The notes below the pieces were generated by a model. The model made no database searches, was not told where the DNA came from, and saw only the letters and a list, made by a program, of their open reading frames with translations. A stretch of DNA of 64,000 bases from Ramlibacter tataouinensis (GTDB taxonomy: Bacteria > Pseudomonadota > Gammaproteobacteria > Burkholderiales > Burkholderiaceae_C): assembly GCF_027941915.1 (NCBI RefSeq), contig NZ_CP116009.1, forward strand, positions 682,001 to 746,000. The letters are read 5' to 3'. Made by a program: the position numbers and the translations under genes. The stretch's first letter is position 1. Each line of letters begins with the position of its first letter. Below, piece by piece: positions 15,458-25,421 of this stretch.

Positions 15458-16501
15458 ATGTTTCCCAAGAACGCCTGGTACGTCGCCTGCACCCCCGACG
15501 AGATCGAAGCCAAACCCCTGGGGCGCACCATCTGCAACGAGAAGATCGTCTTCTGGCGCCCGGGCCCCGGCCAGGTGGCGGCGGTGGAGGACTTCTGCCC
15601 GCACCGCGGCGCCGCCCTGTCGCTGGGCCGCGTCTGCGAGGGCCAGCTGGTCTGCGGCTACCACGGACTGGTGATGGGCTGCGAGGGCAAGACCGTCTCC
15701 ATGCCCGGCCAGCGGGTGCAGGGCTTTCCCAAGGTGCGTGCCTATCCGGTGGCGGAGAAGTACGGCTTCATCTGGGTCTGGCCGGGCGATCCGGCGCAGG
15801 CCGATCCCGCCACGATCCACCACCTGGAATGGGCCGACAACCCGCAGTGGGCCTACGGCGGCGGCCTGTACCACATCGCCTGCGACTGGCGCCTGATGGT
15901 GGACAACCTGATGGACCTGACCCACGAGACCTACGTGCACGTGGACAGCATCGGCCAGAAGGAGATCGACGAGACGCCGGTCAGCACCAAGACCGAAGGC
16001 GACCACGTGATCACCAGCCGCTTCATGGACAACGTGATGCCGCCGCCGTTCTGGCGCGCCAACCTGCGCGGTGCCGGGCTGGCCGACGACGTGCCGGTGG
16101 ACCGCTGGCAGGTCTGCCACTTCTATCCGCCCAGCCACGTGCTGATCGAGGTGGGCGTCGCGCATGCCGGCAAGGGCGGCTACCACGCCGACCCGAAGGA
16201 CAAGGTGTCCAGCATCGTGGTGGACTTCCTCACGCCCGAGACCGGCACCAGCATGTGGTACTTCTGGGGCATGGCGCGCAACTTCCGGCCGCAGGACACC
16301 GCGCTGACCGCGCAGATCCGCGACGGCCAGGGCAAGGTGTTCGCCGAGGACATGGCGGTGCTGGAGGCGCAGCAACGCAACCTGACCGCCTGGCCCGACC
16401 GGCGGCTGCTGATGCTCAACATCGACGCCGGCGGCGTGCAGTCGCGCCGCATCATCGACCGGATGATCGCGGCCGAAAAGCCGGCTAAGCTGGTTGCATG
16501 A
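15458..16501 (+). CDS. vanA: Rieske non-heme iron oxygenase, vanillate O-demethylase oxygenase (VanA) type
   Basis: A 347-residue oxygenase component. The Rieske [2Fe-2S] ligands are Cys47-x-His49 (CPHRG) and Cys66-x2-His69 (CGYHG). The mononuclear iron site lies in the DNLMDLTHETYVH stretch, with His156 and His161. The C-terminal domain is of the VanA type (PF19112-like). VanA with VanB converts vanillate to protocatechuate plus formaldehyde. The N-terminus MFPKNAWYVACTPDEI matches the family's start. The reductase gene overlaps by four bases. Related aryl-methyl ether or carboxylic substrates are possible. Confidence 0.88.
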   Translation: MFPKNAWYVACTPDEIEAKPLGRTICNEKIVFWRPGPGQVAAVEDFCPHRGAALSLGRVCEGQLVCGYHGLVMGCEGKTVSMPGQRVQGFPKVRAYPVAEKYGFIWVWPGDPAQADPATIHHLEWADNPQWAYGGGLYHIACDWRLMVDNLMDLTHETYVHVDSIGQKEIDETPVSTKTEGDHVITSRFMDNVMPPPFWRANLRGAGLADDVPVDRWQVCHFYPPSHVLIEVGVAHAGKGGYHADPKDKVSSIVVDFLTPETGTSMWYFWGMARNFRPQDTALTAQIRDGQGKVFAEDMAVLEAQQRNLTAWPDRRLLMLNIDAGGVQSRRIIDRMIAAEKPAKLVA

Positions 16502-17457
16502 GCGACCTCGTCGTCACCGTCCTGCGCAAGAAGCAGGAAGCGCAGGACATCGCCAGCTTCGAGCTGGCGCGGGCCGACGGCGGGCCGCTGCCGGCCTTCA
16601 GCGCCGGCTCGCACATCGATGTCCACGTGCCCGGCGGCCCCGTCCGCCAGTACTCGCTGTGCAACGACGCCGGCGAGCAGCATCGCTACCGCATCGCCGT
16701 GCTGCGCGATCCGGCCACGCGCGGCGGCTCGGCCGGCATGCACGACGGCGTGCGCGAAGGCGACCGCCTCACCATCAGCGAGCCGCGCAACCATTTCCCG
16801 CTGGTGCACGCGCGGCGCAGCGTGCTGCTGGCCGGCGGCATCGGCGTGACGCCGCTGCTGTGCATGGCGCAGCGGCTGGCGGCGATCGGCGCCGACTTCA
16901 CGCTCCACTACTGCACCCGCTCGGCCGCGCGCACGGCCTTCCGTGACGAGATCCTGGCCTCGACCTTCGCGGGCCGCGTGCAGTTCCACTTCGACGACGG
17001 CGAGCCGGCGCAGAAGCTGGACCTGGCGGCGGCGCTGGGTGGTCACCCCGCTGCCGACACCCATCTGTATGTGTGCGGCCCAACCGGCTTCATCGACTTC
17101 GCGGTGCAGGGCGCCCGCGCCGCCGGCTTCGGGTCGGACCAGATCCACCTGGAGTACTTCGGCGCGGCGCCGCAGGACACCCGCGGCGACGGCACCTTCG
17201 AGGTGAAGATCGCCAGCAGCGGCCAGGTGGTCGCGGTGCCCGCCGGCCAGACGGTGGTTCAGGCGCTGGCCGCCGCCGGCGTGGAGATCCTCACGTCCTG
17301 CGAGCAGGGCGTGTGCGGCACCTGCCTCACGCGCGTGCTGGAAGGCGAATGCGACCACCGCGACCTCTACCTCACCGACGAGGAGAAGGCCCGCAACGAC
17401 CAGTTCACGCCCTGCTGCTCGCGCGCGAAGAGCCCGGTGCTGGTGCTCGACCTGTGA
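16498..17457 (+). CDS. vanB: Vanillate O-demethylase reductase (VanB) type ferredoxin reductase
   Basis: A 319-residue electron-transfer partner of the class IA oxygenase reductases. In order it has an FMN-binding domain with RQYSLCND near residue 50, an NAD-binding domain with GGIGVTPLLCM near residue 115 and CGPTGFIDF near residue 195, and a C-terminal plant-type [2Fe-2S] domain with Cys-x4-Cys-x2-Cys (SCEQGVCGTC, about residues 268-277) and a fourth Cys near residue 307. Its start overlaps the VanA stop by four bases, so the two are translated together. Confidence 0.92.
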   Translation: MSDLVVTVLRKKQEAQDIASFELARADGGPLPAFSAGSHIDVHVPGGPVRQYSLCNDAGEQHRYRIAVLRDPATRGGSAGMHDGVREGDRLTISEPRNHFPLVHARRSVLLAGGIGVTPLLCMAQRLAAIGADFTLHYCTRSAARTAFRDEILASTFAGRVQFHFDDGEPAQKLDLAAALGGHPAADTHLYVCGPTGFIDFAVQGARAAGFGSDQIHLEYFGAAPQDTRGDGTFEVKIASSGQVVAVPAGQTVVQALAAAGVEILTSCEQGVCGTCLTRVLEGECDHRDLYLTDEEKARNDQFTPCCSRAKSPVLVLDL

Positions 17458-17463
17458 GCCCGT

Positions 17464-17485
17464 CCGCTCCCCCGGCGGGGAGCGG
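17464..17485 (+). terminator. Terminator-like hairpin after vanB
   Basis: A perfect nine-pair stem (CCGCTCCCC at 17464-17472, loop CGGC, GGGGAGCGG at 17477-17485) is followed by GTATCTTT. It begins seven bases after the vanB stop and would reduce read-through into the MetE-like gene. Confidence 0.6.
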
Positions 17486-17539
17486 GTATCTTTGCCGCCT
17501 GGCCCCATCCCGCAATTTCCTGACCAAGAGGACGACACC

Positions 17540-18652
17540 ATGATGAAACTCCCCGCCCGCTACGACCACGTCGGCAGCTTCCTGCGCCCGAAGTACCTGC
17601 TGGAAGCGCGCGAGCAGAAGGCCCGCGGCGAGATCACGCCCGAGCAGCTGCGCGAGGTCGAGGACAAGGCCATCGCCGAGGTGGTGCAGTTCCAGGAGAG
17701 CGTCGGCCTCAAGAGCATCACGGACGGCGAGTTCCGCCGCACCTATTTCCACATCGATTTCCTCGAGCAGCTCGGCGGCGTCAAGACCGACATCCCGGTG
17801 ACCATCCGCAAGCCCGACGGCAGCGAGGAGCTGGCACCACCGGTGATCCGGGTGGTCGACAAGGTGCGCCACGCCAAGGACATCCAGAAGGCGGACTTCG
17901 AGTACCTGAAGACCCAGGTCGGCGCCGGCCGCACGCCCAAGGTGACCATCCCCTCGCCCACCATGCTGCACTTCCGCGGCGGCCGCGCCGGCATCAGCAA
18001 GGACGCCTACCCCGAGCTGGACCCGGCGTTCTACGACGACGTGGCCAAGGCTTACGGCGACGAGCTGCGCTCGCTGTACGCCGCCGGCTGCCGCTACGTG
18101 CAGATGGACGACACCAACCTGGCCTACCTGTGCGACGAGAAGATGCGCGAGGCGGCGCGCCAGCGCGGCGACGACCCCAACGAGCTGCCGCACCGCTACG
18201 CCAAGTTCATCAACCGGGTGGTGGCGCAGAAGCCCGAAGGCATGCTGCTGGCCATGCACCTGTGCCGCGGCAACTTCAAGAGCACGCACGCGGCGGCCGG
18301 CAACTACGAGCCGGTGGCCGAGGCGCTGCTCAAGGAGATGGACATCGACGCCTACTTCATGGAGTACGACGACGACCGCTCGGGCGACTTCCGGCCGCTG
18401 CGCTACCTGCCCAAGGGCAAGACCGTGGTGCTGGGGCTGGTGACCACCAAGTTCGGCCAGCTCGAAAGCAAGGACGTGCTCAAGCGCCGCATCGACGAAG
18501 CGGCCAGGCACGCGCCGCTCGAGCAGCTGGCCCTGTCGCCCCAGTGCGGCTTCTCCAGCACCGTCCACGGCAACAACATCGCCGTGGAAGACCAGCGCAA
18601 CAAGCTGCGGCTGGTGATCGAGACGGCGCAGGAGGTGTGGGGCGAGGCCTGA
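17540..18652 (+). CDS. MetE C-terminal-like (core-MetE, YxjG-type) methyltransferase
   Basis: A 370-residue zinc enzyme resembling only the catalytic C-terminal half of cobalamin-independent methionine synthase. The zinc ligands are present: His240 and Cys242 (MHLCRG), Glu275 (FMEYDD) and Cys336 (SPQCGF). The N-terminal domain of full-length MetE is absent, as in the YxjG family and in folate-independent core-MetE proteins. The start at 17540 follows AGAGGA; an in-frame ATG 48 bases upstream has no ribosome site. It lies after vanAB behind a hairpin, so it could handle one-carbon units or make methionine. No DUF1852-type partner is visible nearby. Confidence 0.85.
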   Translation: MMKLPARYDHVGSFLRPKYLLEAREQKARGEITPEQLREVEDKAIAEVVQFQESVGLKSITDGEFRRTYFHIDFLEQLGGVKTDIPVTIRKPDGSEELAPPVIRVVDKVRHAKDIQKADFEYLKTQVGAGRTPKVTIPSPTMLHFRGGRAGISKDAYPELDPAFYDDVAKAYGDELRSLYAAGCRYVQMDDTNLAYLCDEKMREAARQRGDDPNELPHRYAKFINRVVAQKPEGMLLAMHLCRGNFKSTHAAAGNYEPVAEALLKEMDIDAYFMEYDDDRSGDFRPLRYLPKGKTVVLGLVTTKFGQLESKDVLKRRIDEAARHAPLEQLALSPQCGFSSTVHGNNIAVEDQRNKLRLVIETAQEVWGEA

Positions 18653-18684
18653 GCGCGGCCGGGACGCTTAGAACTTCCGTACTG

Positions 18685-18707
18685 GTGCGCGACACAACGT
18701 CGCGCAC
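18685..18707. terminator. Hairpin after the MetE-like gene
   Basis: GTGCGCGAC (18685-18693) pairs perfectly with GTCGCGCAC (18699-18707) across ACAAC. It lies 32 bases after the stop and 61 bases before gdhA. It may terminate the upstream unit; no T-run follows. A smaller symmetric element, ATGCG-N5-CGCAT (18735-18749), follows in the gdhA leader. Confidence 0.5.
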
Positions 18708-18726
18708 GGTCGGGGTGCGTGGATGA

Positions 18727-20112
<1,386 letters not shown>

Positions 20113-20117
20113 GGCAG

Positions 20118-20154
20118 CGCTGAAGAAAGTCGCTACGCGAGACTTTTTTCAGCG
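20118..20154. terminator. Intrinsic terminator after gdhA
   Basis: CGCTGAAGAAAGTC (20118-20131) pairs with GACTTTTTTCAGCG (20141-20154) with only one wobble, around a nine-base loop. The T-rich 3' arm makes it a good intrinsic terminator. Confidence 0.8.
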
Positions 20155-20227
20155 ATCCAGAACGCCCCCACACAACGCGCCTGGCCGCGCCAGAATGGGC
20201 GCCCCGGAACATCTCCCGGAGGCGCCC

Positions 20228-21211
20228 ATGTCGTTCCTGAACCGCCGCCAGCTGATCGGGGCCGGCGCCCTGCTCCCCTTGACGGCTGCGCTGCCGGCCG
20301 GGGCCGCTGCAGGCCGGCTGCAAGGCTGGAAGCTCGCCACCCCGCGCCGCACCGGCATCCATGACGTGGCCCCGGCGCCCGACGGCGGCGTCTGGTTCAG
20401 CGCCCAGGCCAGCGGCCACCTGGGCTGGTTCGACCCCCGCAGCGGCCGCACCGAACTCATCGCGCTGGGCAGCGGGTCCTCGCCGCACGGCGTGATCCAG
20501 GGCCCCGACCAGGCGGCGTGGCTGACCGACGGCGGGCAGAACGCGATCGTCCGGGTCGGCTGGCCCGACCGCCAGGTGCGGGGCTTCCCGTTGCCGGCCG
20601 GCACGCCCTGGGCCAACCTCAACACGGCCGCGTTCGACGGCGACGGCAACCTGTGGTTCACCGGGCAATCCGGCTGGCTGGGCCAGGTGGCCGTGAAGTC
20701 CGGCGAGGTCAAGGCCTGGCCGTCGCCGCGCGGCCGCGGGCCCTACGGCATCTGCGCCACGCCGACGGGGGACATCTGGTGGTGCTCGCTGGCCGGCTCC
20801 TTCATCGCCCGCATCGAGCGGCGCAGCGGCGAGTCGCACATCGTCGAGCCGCCGACCCGCGACCAGGGCGCGCGCCGCGTCTGGAGCGACAGCCAGGGCC
20901 GCATCTGGGTCAGCGAATGGAACAGCGGCCAGCTGTCGATGCACGACCCGCGCAGCGGGGCCTGGCACGCCTGGAAGGCGCCGGGCACCAACCCGCGCGT
21001 CTACGCGGTGTACGTCGACGAGCGCGACACGGTCTGGATCAGCGAGTGGAGCGGCAATGCCGTCTACGCGTTCGACCCGAAGTCGGAGAAGTTCGAGCGC
21101 TATGCGCTGCCGCGCGAAGGCGCCAGCGTGCGCCAGATCCTCGGCCGCCCCGGCGAGGTGTGGCTGCCGGAAAGCGGAACCGAGCACATCGCGGTGATCC
21201 GCACCGCGTAA
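20228..21211 (+). CDS. Vgb-like beta-propeller protein (virginiamycin B lyase/SMP-30 superfamily) with Tat-like leader
   Basis: A 327-residue exported protein. The leader (residues 1-29, MSFLNRRQLIGAGALLPL) carries a twin-arginine-like pair. The mature part is built from repeats of the type DGGVWFS, DGNLWFTGQ, TGDIWWCS, QGRIWVSEW and RDTVWISEW, the blade repeats of Vgb-type seven-blade propellers. Many environmental members are uncharacterised lactonase- or lyase-like proteins, so antibiotic inactivation should not be assumed. The start at 20228 has CGGAGGCG just upstream, whereas an earlier in-frame ATG (20195) does not. Confidence 0.82.
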   Translation: MSFLNRRQLIGAGALLPLTAALPAGAAAGRLQGWKLATPRRTGIHDVAPAPDGGVWFSAQASGHLGWFDPRSGRTELIALGSGSSPHGVIQGPDQAAWLTDGGQNAIVRVGWPDRQVRGFPLPAGTPWANLNTAAFDGDGNLWFTGQSGWLGQVAVKSGEVKAWPSPRGRGPYGICATPTGDIWWCSLAGSFIARIERRSGESHIVEPPTRDQGARRVWSDSQGRIWVSEWNSGQLSMHDPRSGAWHAWKAPGTNPRVYAVYVDERDTVWISEWSGNAVYAFDPKSEKFERYALPREGASVRQILGRPGEVWLPESGTEHIAVIRTA

Positions 21212-21214
21212 GGG

Positions 21215-21239
21215 GCTCCCTCCCGCGCGGGGAGGGAGC
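21215..21239. terminator. Bidirectional terminator between convergent genes
   Basis: A perfect ten-pair stem (GCTCCCTCCC at 21215-21224, GGGAGGGAGC at 21230-21239) with loop GCGCG fills most of the 37-base gap between the propeller gene and the minus-strand Bug gene. Confidence 0.75.
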
Positions 21240-21248
21240 AGACCCGGC

Positions 21249-22235
21249 TTACTGCGGCTCCAGCCCGACCTTCTTGACCACGGCCGCGTACTTGGCCAGT
21301 TCGCGGCGGAACGCGGCCTGGGCTTCCTCGACGCTGCTGATCTGGATCGTGTTGCCCTGCTTGGCCATGGCTTCCTTGACCGCCGGGTCGCCGAAGGCCG
21401 ACACCACGGCGCCGTGCACCTTCTGCACGTTCGCTGCGCTCATGCCCTTGGGCCCGATCACCGCGAACCAGGCTTCCACGGCGAAGCCCGGCATGCCCTG
21501 CTCGGCGAACGTCGGGATGTCCTGCGCCGCCGGCGAGCGCTGGGGCGTCAGGGTGCCGATCGGGCGCAGCGCGCCGGCCTTGATCTGGCCCTGCACGCTG
21601 GGCAGCGCCGCCACGGCAAAGTCGATCTGGCCGCCCATCAGGTCCGCCACCATGGGGCCCACGCCCTTGTAGGGCACGTGCTGGGCCTTGGCGCCGGCGG
21701 CATCCAGGTACAGCTCGGCGGCCAGGTGCAGGATGGTGCCGCTGCCGCCGGAGCCGAAGTTGTAGCCGCCGGGCTTGGCCTTGAGCAGGGCGACGAACTC
21801 CTTGTGGTTGGCCGCCGGCATCTTGTTCGGGTTGGCCACCAGCACCATCGGCGTGGAGCCGACCACCGCGATCGGCGTGAAGTCGCCCGGCATGTCGAAG
21901 GGCAGCGACTTGAGCACGCTGGGGAAGATCACGACGTTGTTCGACACCACCGACAGCGTGTGGCCGTCCGGCGCCGAGCGCGCCAGCGCCTGCAGGCCGA
22001 CGATGCCGCTGGCGCCCGACTGGTTGTCCACCACCACCGAGGCGCCGAGCGCCTTGCCCAGCGCCGGCTGGGCGGCGCGGGTGATCGCATCCACGCCGGA
22101 GCCGGTGGCGTTGGGCAGGATGAACCTCACGGTCGGCGCCTGCGCCAGGGCGCCCAGCGGCACGAGGGAGGTCGCGGCGGTGGCGGCAGTGGCGGCCAGC
22201 AGCGAGCGGCGGGCCGGGTCATGGCGGGTGTTCAT
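21249..22235 (-). CDS. Bug-type tripartite tricarboxylate transporter receptor
   Basis: A 328-residue periplasmic solute receptor. A signal peptide with Arg-Arg (MNTRHDPARRSLLAAT, about 31 residues) precedes the Bug N-terminus TVRFILPNATGSGVD, followed by VVDNQSGASGIVGLQ and APDGHTLSVV. It is the third gene of the operon that starts with the HMG-CoA lyase gene at 24440, so its ligand is probably the acid processed by those enzymes. TctA and TctB are not encoded in this window. Confidence 0.9.
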   Translation of the reverse strand: MNTRHDPARRSLLAATAATAATSLVPLGALAQAPTVRFILPNATGSGVDAITRAAQPALGKALGASVVVDNQSGASGIVGLQALARSAPDGHTLSVVSNNVVIFPSVLKSLPFDMPGDFTPIAVVGSTPMVLVANPNKMPAANHKEFVALLKAKPGGYNFGSGGSGTILHLAAELYLDAAGAKAQHVPYKGVGPMVADLMGGQIDFAVAALPSVQGQIKAGALRPIGTLTPQRSPAAQDIPTFAEQGMPGFAVEAWFAVIGPKGMSAANVQKVHGAVVSAFGDPAVKEAMAKQGNTIQISSVEEAQAAFRRELAKYAAVVKKVGLEPQ

Positions 22236-22281
22236 GGATGTCTCCTTGGTGGTGGGGTGAAAAAGGGATGCCGGGCGGCGC

Positions 22282-23487
22282 TCAGGCGACCACCCGGCGC
22301 GCGCGCAGCGCGTCGATGTCGTTGTCGCCGTAGCCCAGCTCGTGGAGCAGGCCGGCGGTGTGCTCGCCCATGGCGGGCGGGTGCAGGCGCACCCCGGGTC
22401 GCTGCCCGTCCATCGTGAAGGGCAGCAAGGTGGCCTTGGCGGTCTCGCCGGCGCGCGGCCCGTCGGTCAGCCGCACGTCGGCCAGCCCGCCGGTGGCCAG
22501 CAGGTGCGGGTCGTCCAGCAGTTCCTCGGGCTTGCGGATCGGCGCGAACGGCAGGCCGTGGCGCTCGAAGATCGCGGCCAGCTCGTTCGCGGACCAGGCC
22601 TTGAGCCGCTCGCGCAGCACCGGCAGCAGGCGCGGGCGCTGGCGCACGCGGTCGTTGTTGGTGGCGTAGGCCGGATCGGCCAGCAGGTCGGCGAAGCCGA
22701 GCGCGTCGCAGAACACCTTCCACTGCGCGTCGCTGACCGCCGCCAGGAAGATCTGCTCGCCGTCCTTGACCGTGAACACGTCGTAGACCGCCCAGGCCGA
22801 GATGCGGTCGGGCATGGGGGCGGCCGGCTGGCCGGTGATGGCGTACTGCAGCATGTGCTGGCCGACCAGGAACACGTTGTTCTCGAACAGCGCGCTCTGC
22901 ACCTCCTGGCCGCGCCCGGTGATGCCGCGCTGCACCAGCGCGCCGAGCGCCCCGATGGCGCCGAACATGCCGCCCATGATGTCGTTGACGCTGGTGCCGG
23001 CGCGCAGCGGGTCGCCCGGCCGCCCGGTCATGTAGGCCAGGCCGCCCATCATCTGCACCACCTCGTCGAGGGCCGTGCGCTGCTCGTAGGGGCCGGGCAG
23101 GAAGCCCTTGAGGCTGATGTAGATGAGGCGCGGGTTGGCCTGGGCCAGGCTGGCGTAGTCCAGCCCGTACTTGGCCATGGTGCCCGGCTTGAAGTTCTCG
23201 GCCACCACGTCGGCGCTGCCGCACAGGCGCCGCGCGATCTCCGCGCCGTCGGGGCTGCGCAGGTCGAGCGCGATGCTCTTCTTGTTGCGGTTGAACATGG
23301 GGAAGAACCCCGCGCCGGCGCCCAGCAGGTGGCGGGTGCGGTCGCCCTCGATCGGCTCGACCTTGATCACCTCGGCACCCAGGTCGGCCAGCACCAGCCC
23401 GCAGGTCGGGCCCATCACCATGTGGGTGAACTCGACCACGCGCAGGCCGACCAGCGGCAGCGGCGCGCCGTTCTTCGCGCTGCTCAA
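22282..23487 (-). CDS. CaiB/BaiF (class III) CoA-transferase
   Basis: A 401-residue family III CoA-transferase that moves CoA between carboxylic acids through an Asp-linked anhydride. The catalytic Asp169 (GTSVNDIMGG) is at the same position number as in formyl-CoA transferase. GADVIKVE-like LGAEVIKVEPIEGD occurs near residue 37 and NRNKKSIALDL near residue 66. I take a TTG start at 23487: it overlaps the HMG-CoA lyase stop (TTGA) and has GGAGGTGG just upstream, while the longer frame shadows the lyase. It probably activates the substrate cleaved by the adjacent lyase. Confidence 0.87.
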   Translation of the reverse strand: MSSAKNGAPLPLVGLRVVEFTHMVMGPTCGLVLADLGAEVIKVEPIEGDRTRHLLGAGAGFFPMFNRNKKSIALDLRSPDGAEIARRLCGSADVVAENFKPGTMAKYGLDYASLAQANPRLIYISLKGFLPGPYEQRTALDEVVQMMGGLAYMTGRPGDPLRAGTSVNDIMGGMFGAIGALGALVQRGITGRGQEVQSALFENNVFLVGQHMLQYAITGQPAAPMPDRISAWAVYDVFTVKDGEQIFLAAVSDAQWKVFCDALGFADLLADPAYATNNDRVRQRPRLLPVLRERLKAWSANELAAIFERHGLPFAPIRKPEELLDDPHLLATGGLADVRLTDGPRAGETAKATLLPFTMDGQRPGVRLHPPAMGEHTAGLLHELGYGDNDIDALRARRVVA

Positions 23488-24440
23488 GCCGCCACCTCCG
23501 CGCGCATCGTGCGCGGCAGCCCGGCGCGCCACAGCGTGCCGTGCAAAGGCTCGCCTTCCAGCCATTGCGCCACCTGGGCGCGCAGGGCGAGCAGCCGGTC
23601 GAAGTCGATGCCGGTCGCGATGCCCATGCTGGCCAGCAGGTAGGCCAGGTCCTCGGTGGCGACGTTCCCGCTGGCGCCCGGCGCGTGCGGACAGCCGCCG
23701 ATGCCGCCGATGCAGGCATCGAGCCGGCGGATGCCCAGCCGCAGCGCGGCATAGCAGTTGGCCAGGCCGAGTCCGCGGGTGTCGTGGAAATGCGCGCTGT
23801 CCAGGCGGTCGCCAGCCACGCGCAGCACCTGCTCGAACACGCGGGTGACCATCGCCGGGTCGGCGTAGCCCACGGTGTCGGCCAGGCTGACGCGCTCGGC
23901 GCCGGCGTCCAGCACCGCCTGCACCAGGCGCACCACCTCGGCCGCGGCCACTTCGCCCTGGATCGTGCAGCCGAAGGCGGTGCTGATGCCCACCTCCAGC
24001 AGGGTGCGCGAGCCGGCGGCGTCGCGGGCGGCGCGGATGCGGCCGATCTCGGCCAAGACGTCGTCGGGCGTCTTGCGCAGGTTGGCCAGGCTGTGGGCAT
24101 GGCTGGCCGACAGGGGCACCAGCAGGGTGTGGGCCTCCTCGGCGATGGCCCGCTCGGCGCCCTTGAGGTTGGGCACCAGCACCGAAGCGACCAGTCCGGG
24201 CAGCGTCTTCGCGAAGGCGAGGATTTCGGCGGTGTCGGCCAGTTGCGGCATCAGCCGGGCCGGCACGAAGGAGCCGACCTCCAGCTCGCGCAGGCCGGCG
24301 GCGTGGGCGGCGCGGATCCAGTCGAGCTTGGCGGCGGTGGGGACGGTGCGCGGAATGATCTGCAGGCCATCGCGCAGGCCCACGTCGCGCACGACCACGC
24401 GCGCGGGCAGGCCGTCGGCTGTGAAGGCGTTCTCTTGCAT
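23484..24440 (-). CDS. Hydroxymethylglutaryl-CoA lyase family enzyme
   Basis: A 318-residue HMGL-like TIM-barrel enzyme. The catalytic Arg23-Asp24 are in GLRDGLQ, the metal-binding HFHDTRGLG motif follows near residue 205, and the active-site cysteine lies in the signature GIGGCPHAPGASGN (about residues 235-250). This family cleaves 3-hydroxy-3-methylacyl-CoAs to acetyl-CoA and a keto acid; citramalyl-CoA-like substrates are alternatives. It starts an operon with the CoA-transferase and Bug genes and is divergent from a LysR gene across the operator at 24471-24493. Confidence 0.88.
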   Translation of the reverse strand: MQENAFTADGLPARVVVRDVGLRDGLQIIPRTVPTAAKLDWIRAAHAAGLRELEVGSFVPARLMPQLADTAEILAFAKTLPGLVASVLVPNLKGAERAIAEEAHTLLVPLSASHAHSLANLRKTPDDVLAEIGRIRAARDAAGSRTLLEVGISTAFGCTIQGEVAAAEVVRLVQAVLDAGAERVSLADTVGYADPAMVTRVFEQVLRVAGDRLDSAHFHDTRGLGLANCYAALRLGIRRLDACIGGIGGCPHAPGASGNVATEDLAYLLASMGIATGIDFDRLLALRAQVAQWLEGEPLHGTLWRAGLPRTMRAEVAA

Positions 24441-24470
24441 GGGGTCCAGTCTAGAATTTCCGGATTGTCA

Positions 24471-24493
24471 TGTCTTCTCATTTTAGGAAGACA
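24471..24493. promoter_or_regulatory. Candidate LysR operator in the divergent promoter
   Basis: TGTCTTC-N9-GAAGACA is a perfect seven-pair inverted repeat containing the LysR-type T-N11-A arrangement. It is in the 78-base gap between the HMGL gene and the LysR gene, 30 bases from one start and 26 from the other, so it can control both. Confidence 0.65.
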
Positions 24494-24518
24494 AAGATTC
24501 CAGTTCGGAATACCTTAC

Positions 24519-25421
24519 GTGCGCGACCTCGACCTCACCTCGCTGCGCCTGTTCGTCTCGGTCTGCGAAGCCGGCAACATCGCGCGCGCCGGCGAACGCG
24601 CCAGCATCGTCGGCTCGGCCATCAGCAAGCGGCTGGCCCTGCTGGAGGACCAGCTCGGCACGCCGCTGCTGGTGCGCAAGCGCCATGGCGTGGTGCCCAC
24701 CGCGGCCGGCCAGACCCTGCTGGAGCACGCCCGCGCCATGCTGGACAACGCCGCCCGCATCGAGCTCGACATGCAGGCCTACGCGCGCGGCGCCCGCGGC
24801 CAGGTGCGCATCCTGGCGTCGGTGTCGGCCATGACCGAGTCGCTGGCCGACGACGTCGCCACCTTCCTGCGCGAGCCCGCGCACCGCGACATCCAGGTCG
24901 ACATGGAGGAGCGGGTCAGCCCGGAGATCGTGCGCGGCGTGCGCGAAGGCCTGGCCTCGCTGGGCGTGTGCTGGGATGCCGCCGAGCTCGGCCCGCTCGA
25001 GGCGCGGCCGTACCGCAGCGACCACCTGTGCATGGTGGTGCCGGGCAACCATCCGCTGGCGCGGCGCAAGTCGCTGCGCTTCGAGGAGACGCTCGACTGG
25101 GAGCACGTCAGCCTGCCGGTCAACAGCGCCGTGCAGGTCATGCTGCAGCGCGAGGCCGCGCGCCTGGGCCGGCGCGTGCGGCACCGGGTGGTGGTCACCA
25201 ATTTCGAGGCCGCCCTGCGGGTGGTGCGCGCCGGCCTGGCCATCAGCCTGGTGCCGCGCGAGGTCACCGAGCTGCAGGTGGCCGCCTACGGGCTGCGCGT
25301 GATCCCGCTGGCCGAGCCCTGGGCCGAGCGCCGTTTCGTCATCTGCTTTCGCGACGCCCACTCGCTGCCGCCGGCCGCCCAGTTGCTGGTGGAGCACCTC
25401 ACCCAACCCCTCTCCCCATGA
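24519..25421 (+). CDS. LysR family transcriptional regulator
   Basis: A 300-residue LysR regulator. The HTH spans about residues 3-62 (LTSLRLFVSVCEAGNIARAGE, SAISKRLALLEDQLG), followed by the effector domain. The start is a GTG at 24519, chosen because it places the HTH at the N-terminus as usual; upstream sequence in this frame crosses the operator and the lyase gene. Its stop overlaps the ATG of the fused hydro-lyase gene by four bases, an unusual regulator-enzyme coupling that suggests both belong to one pathway. Confidence 0.87.
   Translation: MRDLDLTSLRLFVSVCEAGNIARAGERASIVGSAISKRLALLEDQLGTPLLVRKRHGVVPTAAGQTLLEHARAMLDNAARIELDMQAYARGARGQVRILASVSAMTESLADDVATFLREPAHRDIQVDMEERVSPEIVRGVREGLASLGVCWDAAELGPLEARPYRSDHLCMVVPGNHPLARRKSLRFEETLDWEHVSLPVNSAVQVMLQREAARLGRRVRHRVVVTNFEAALRVVRAGLAISLVPREVTELQVAAYGLRVIPLAEPWAERRFVICFRDAHSLPPAAQLLVEHLTQPLSP

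Noticed and set aside
20228..21211. Streptogramin resistance by the Vgb-like protein
   Set aside because: It has propeller repeats but also an export leader, and environmental members of this superfamily mostly lack antibiotic lyase function.
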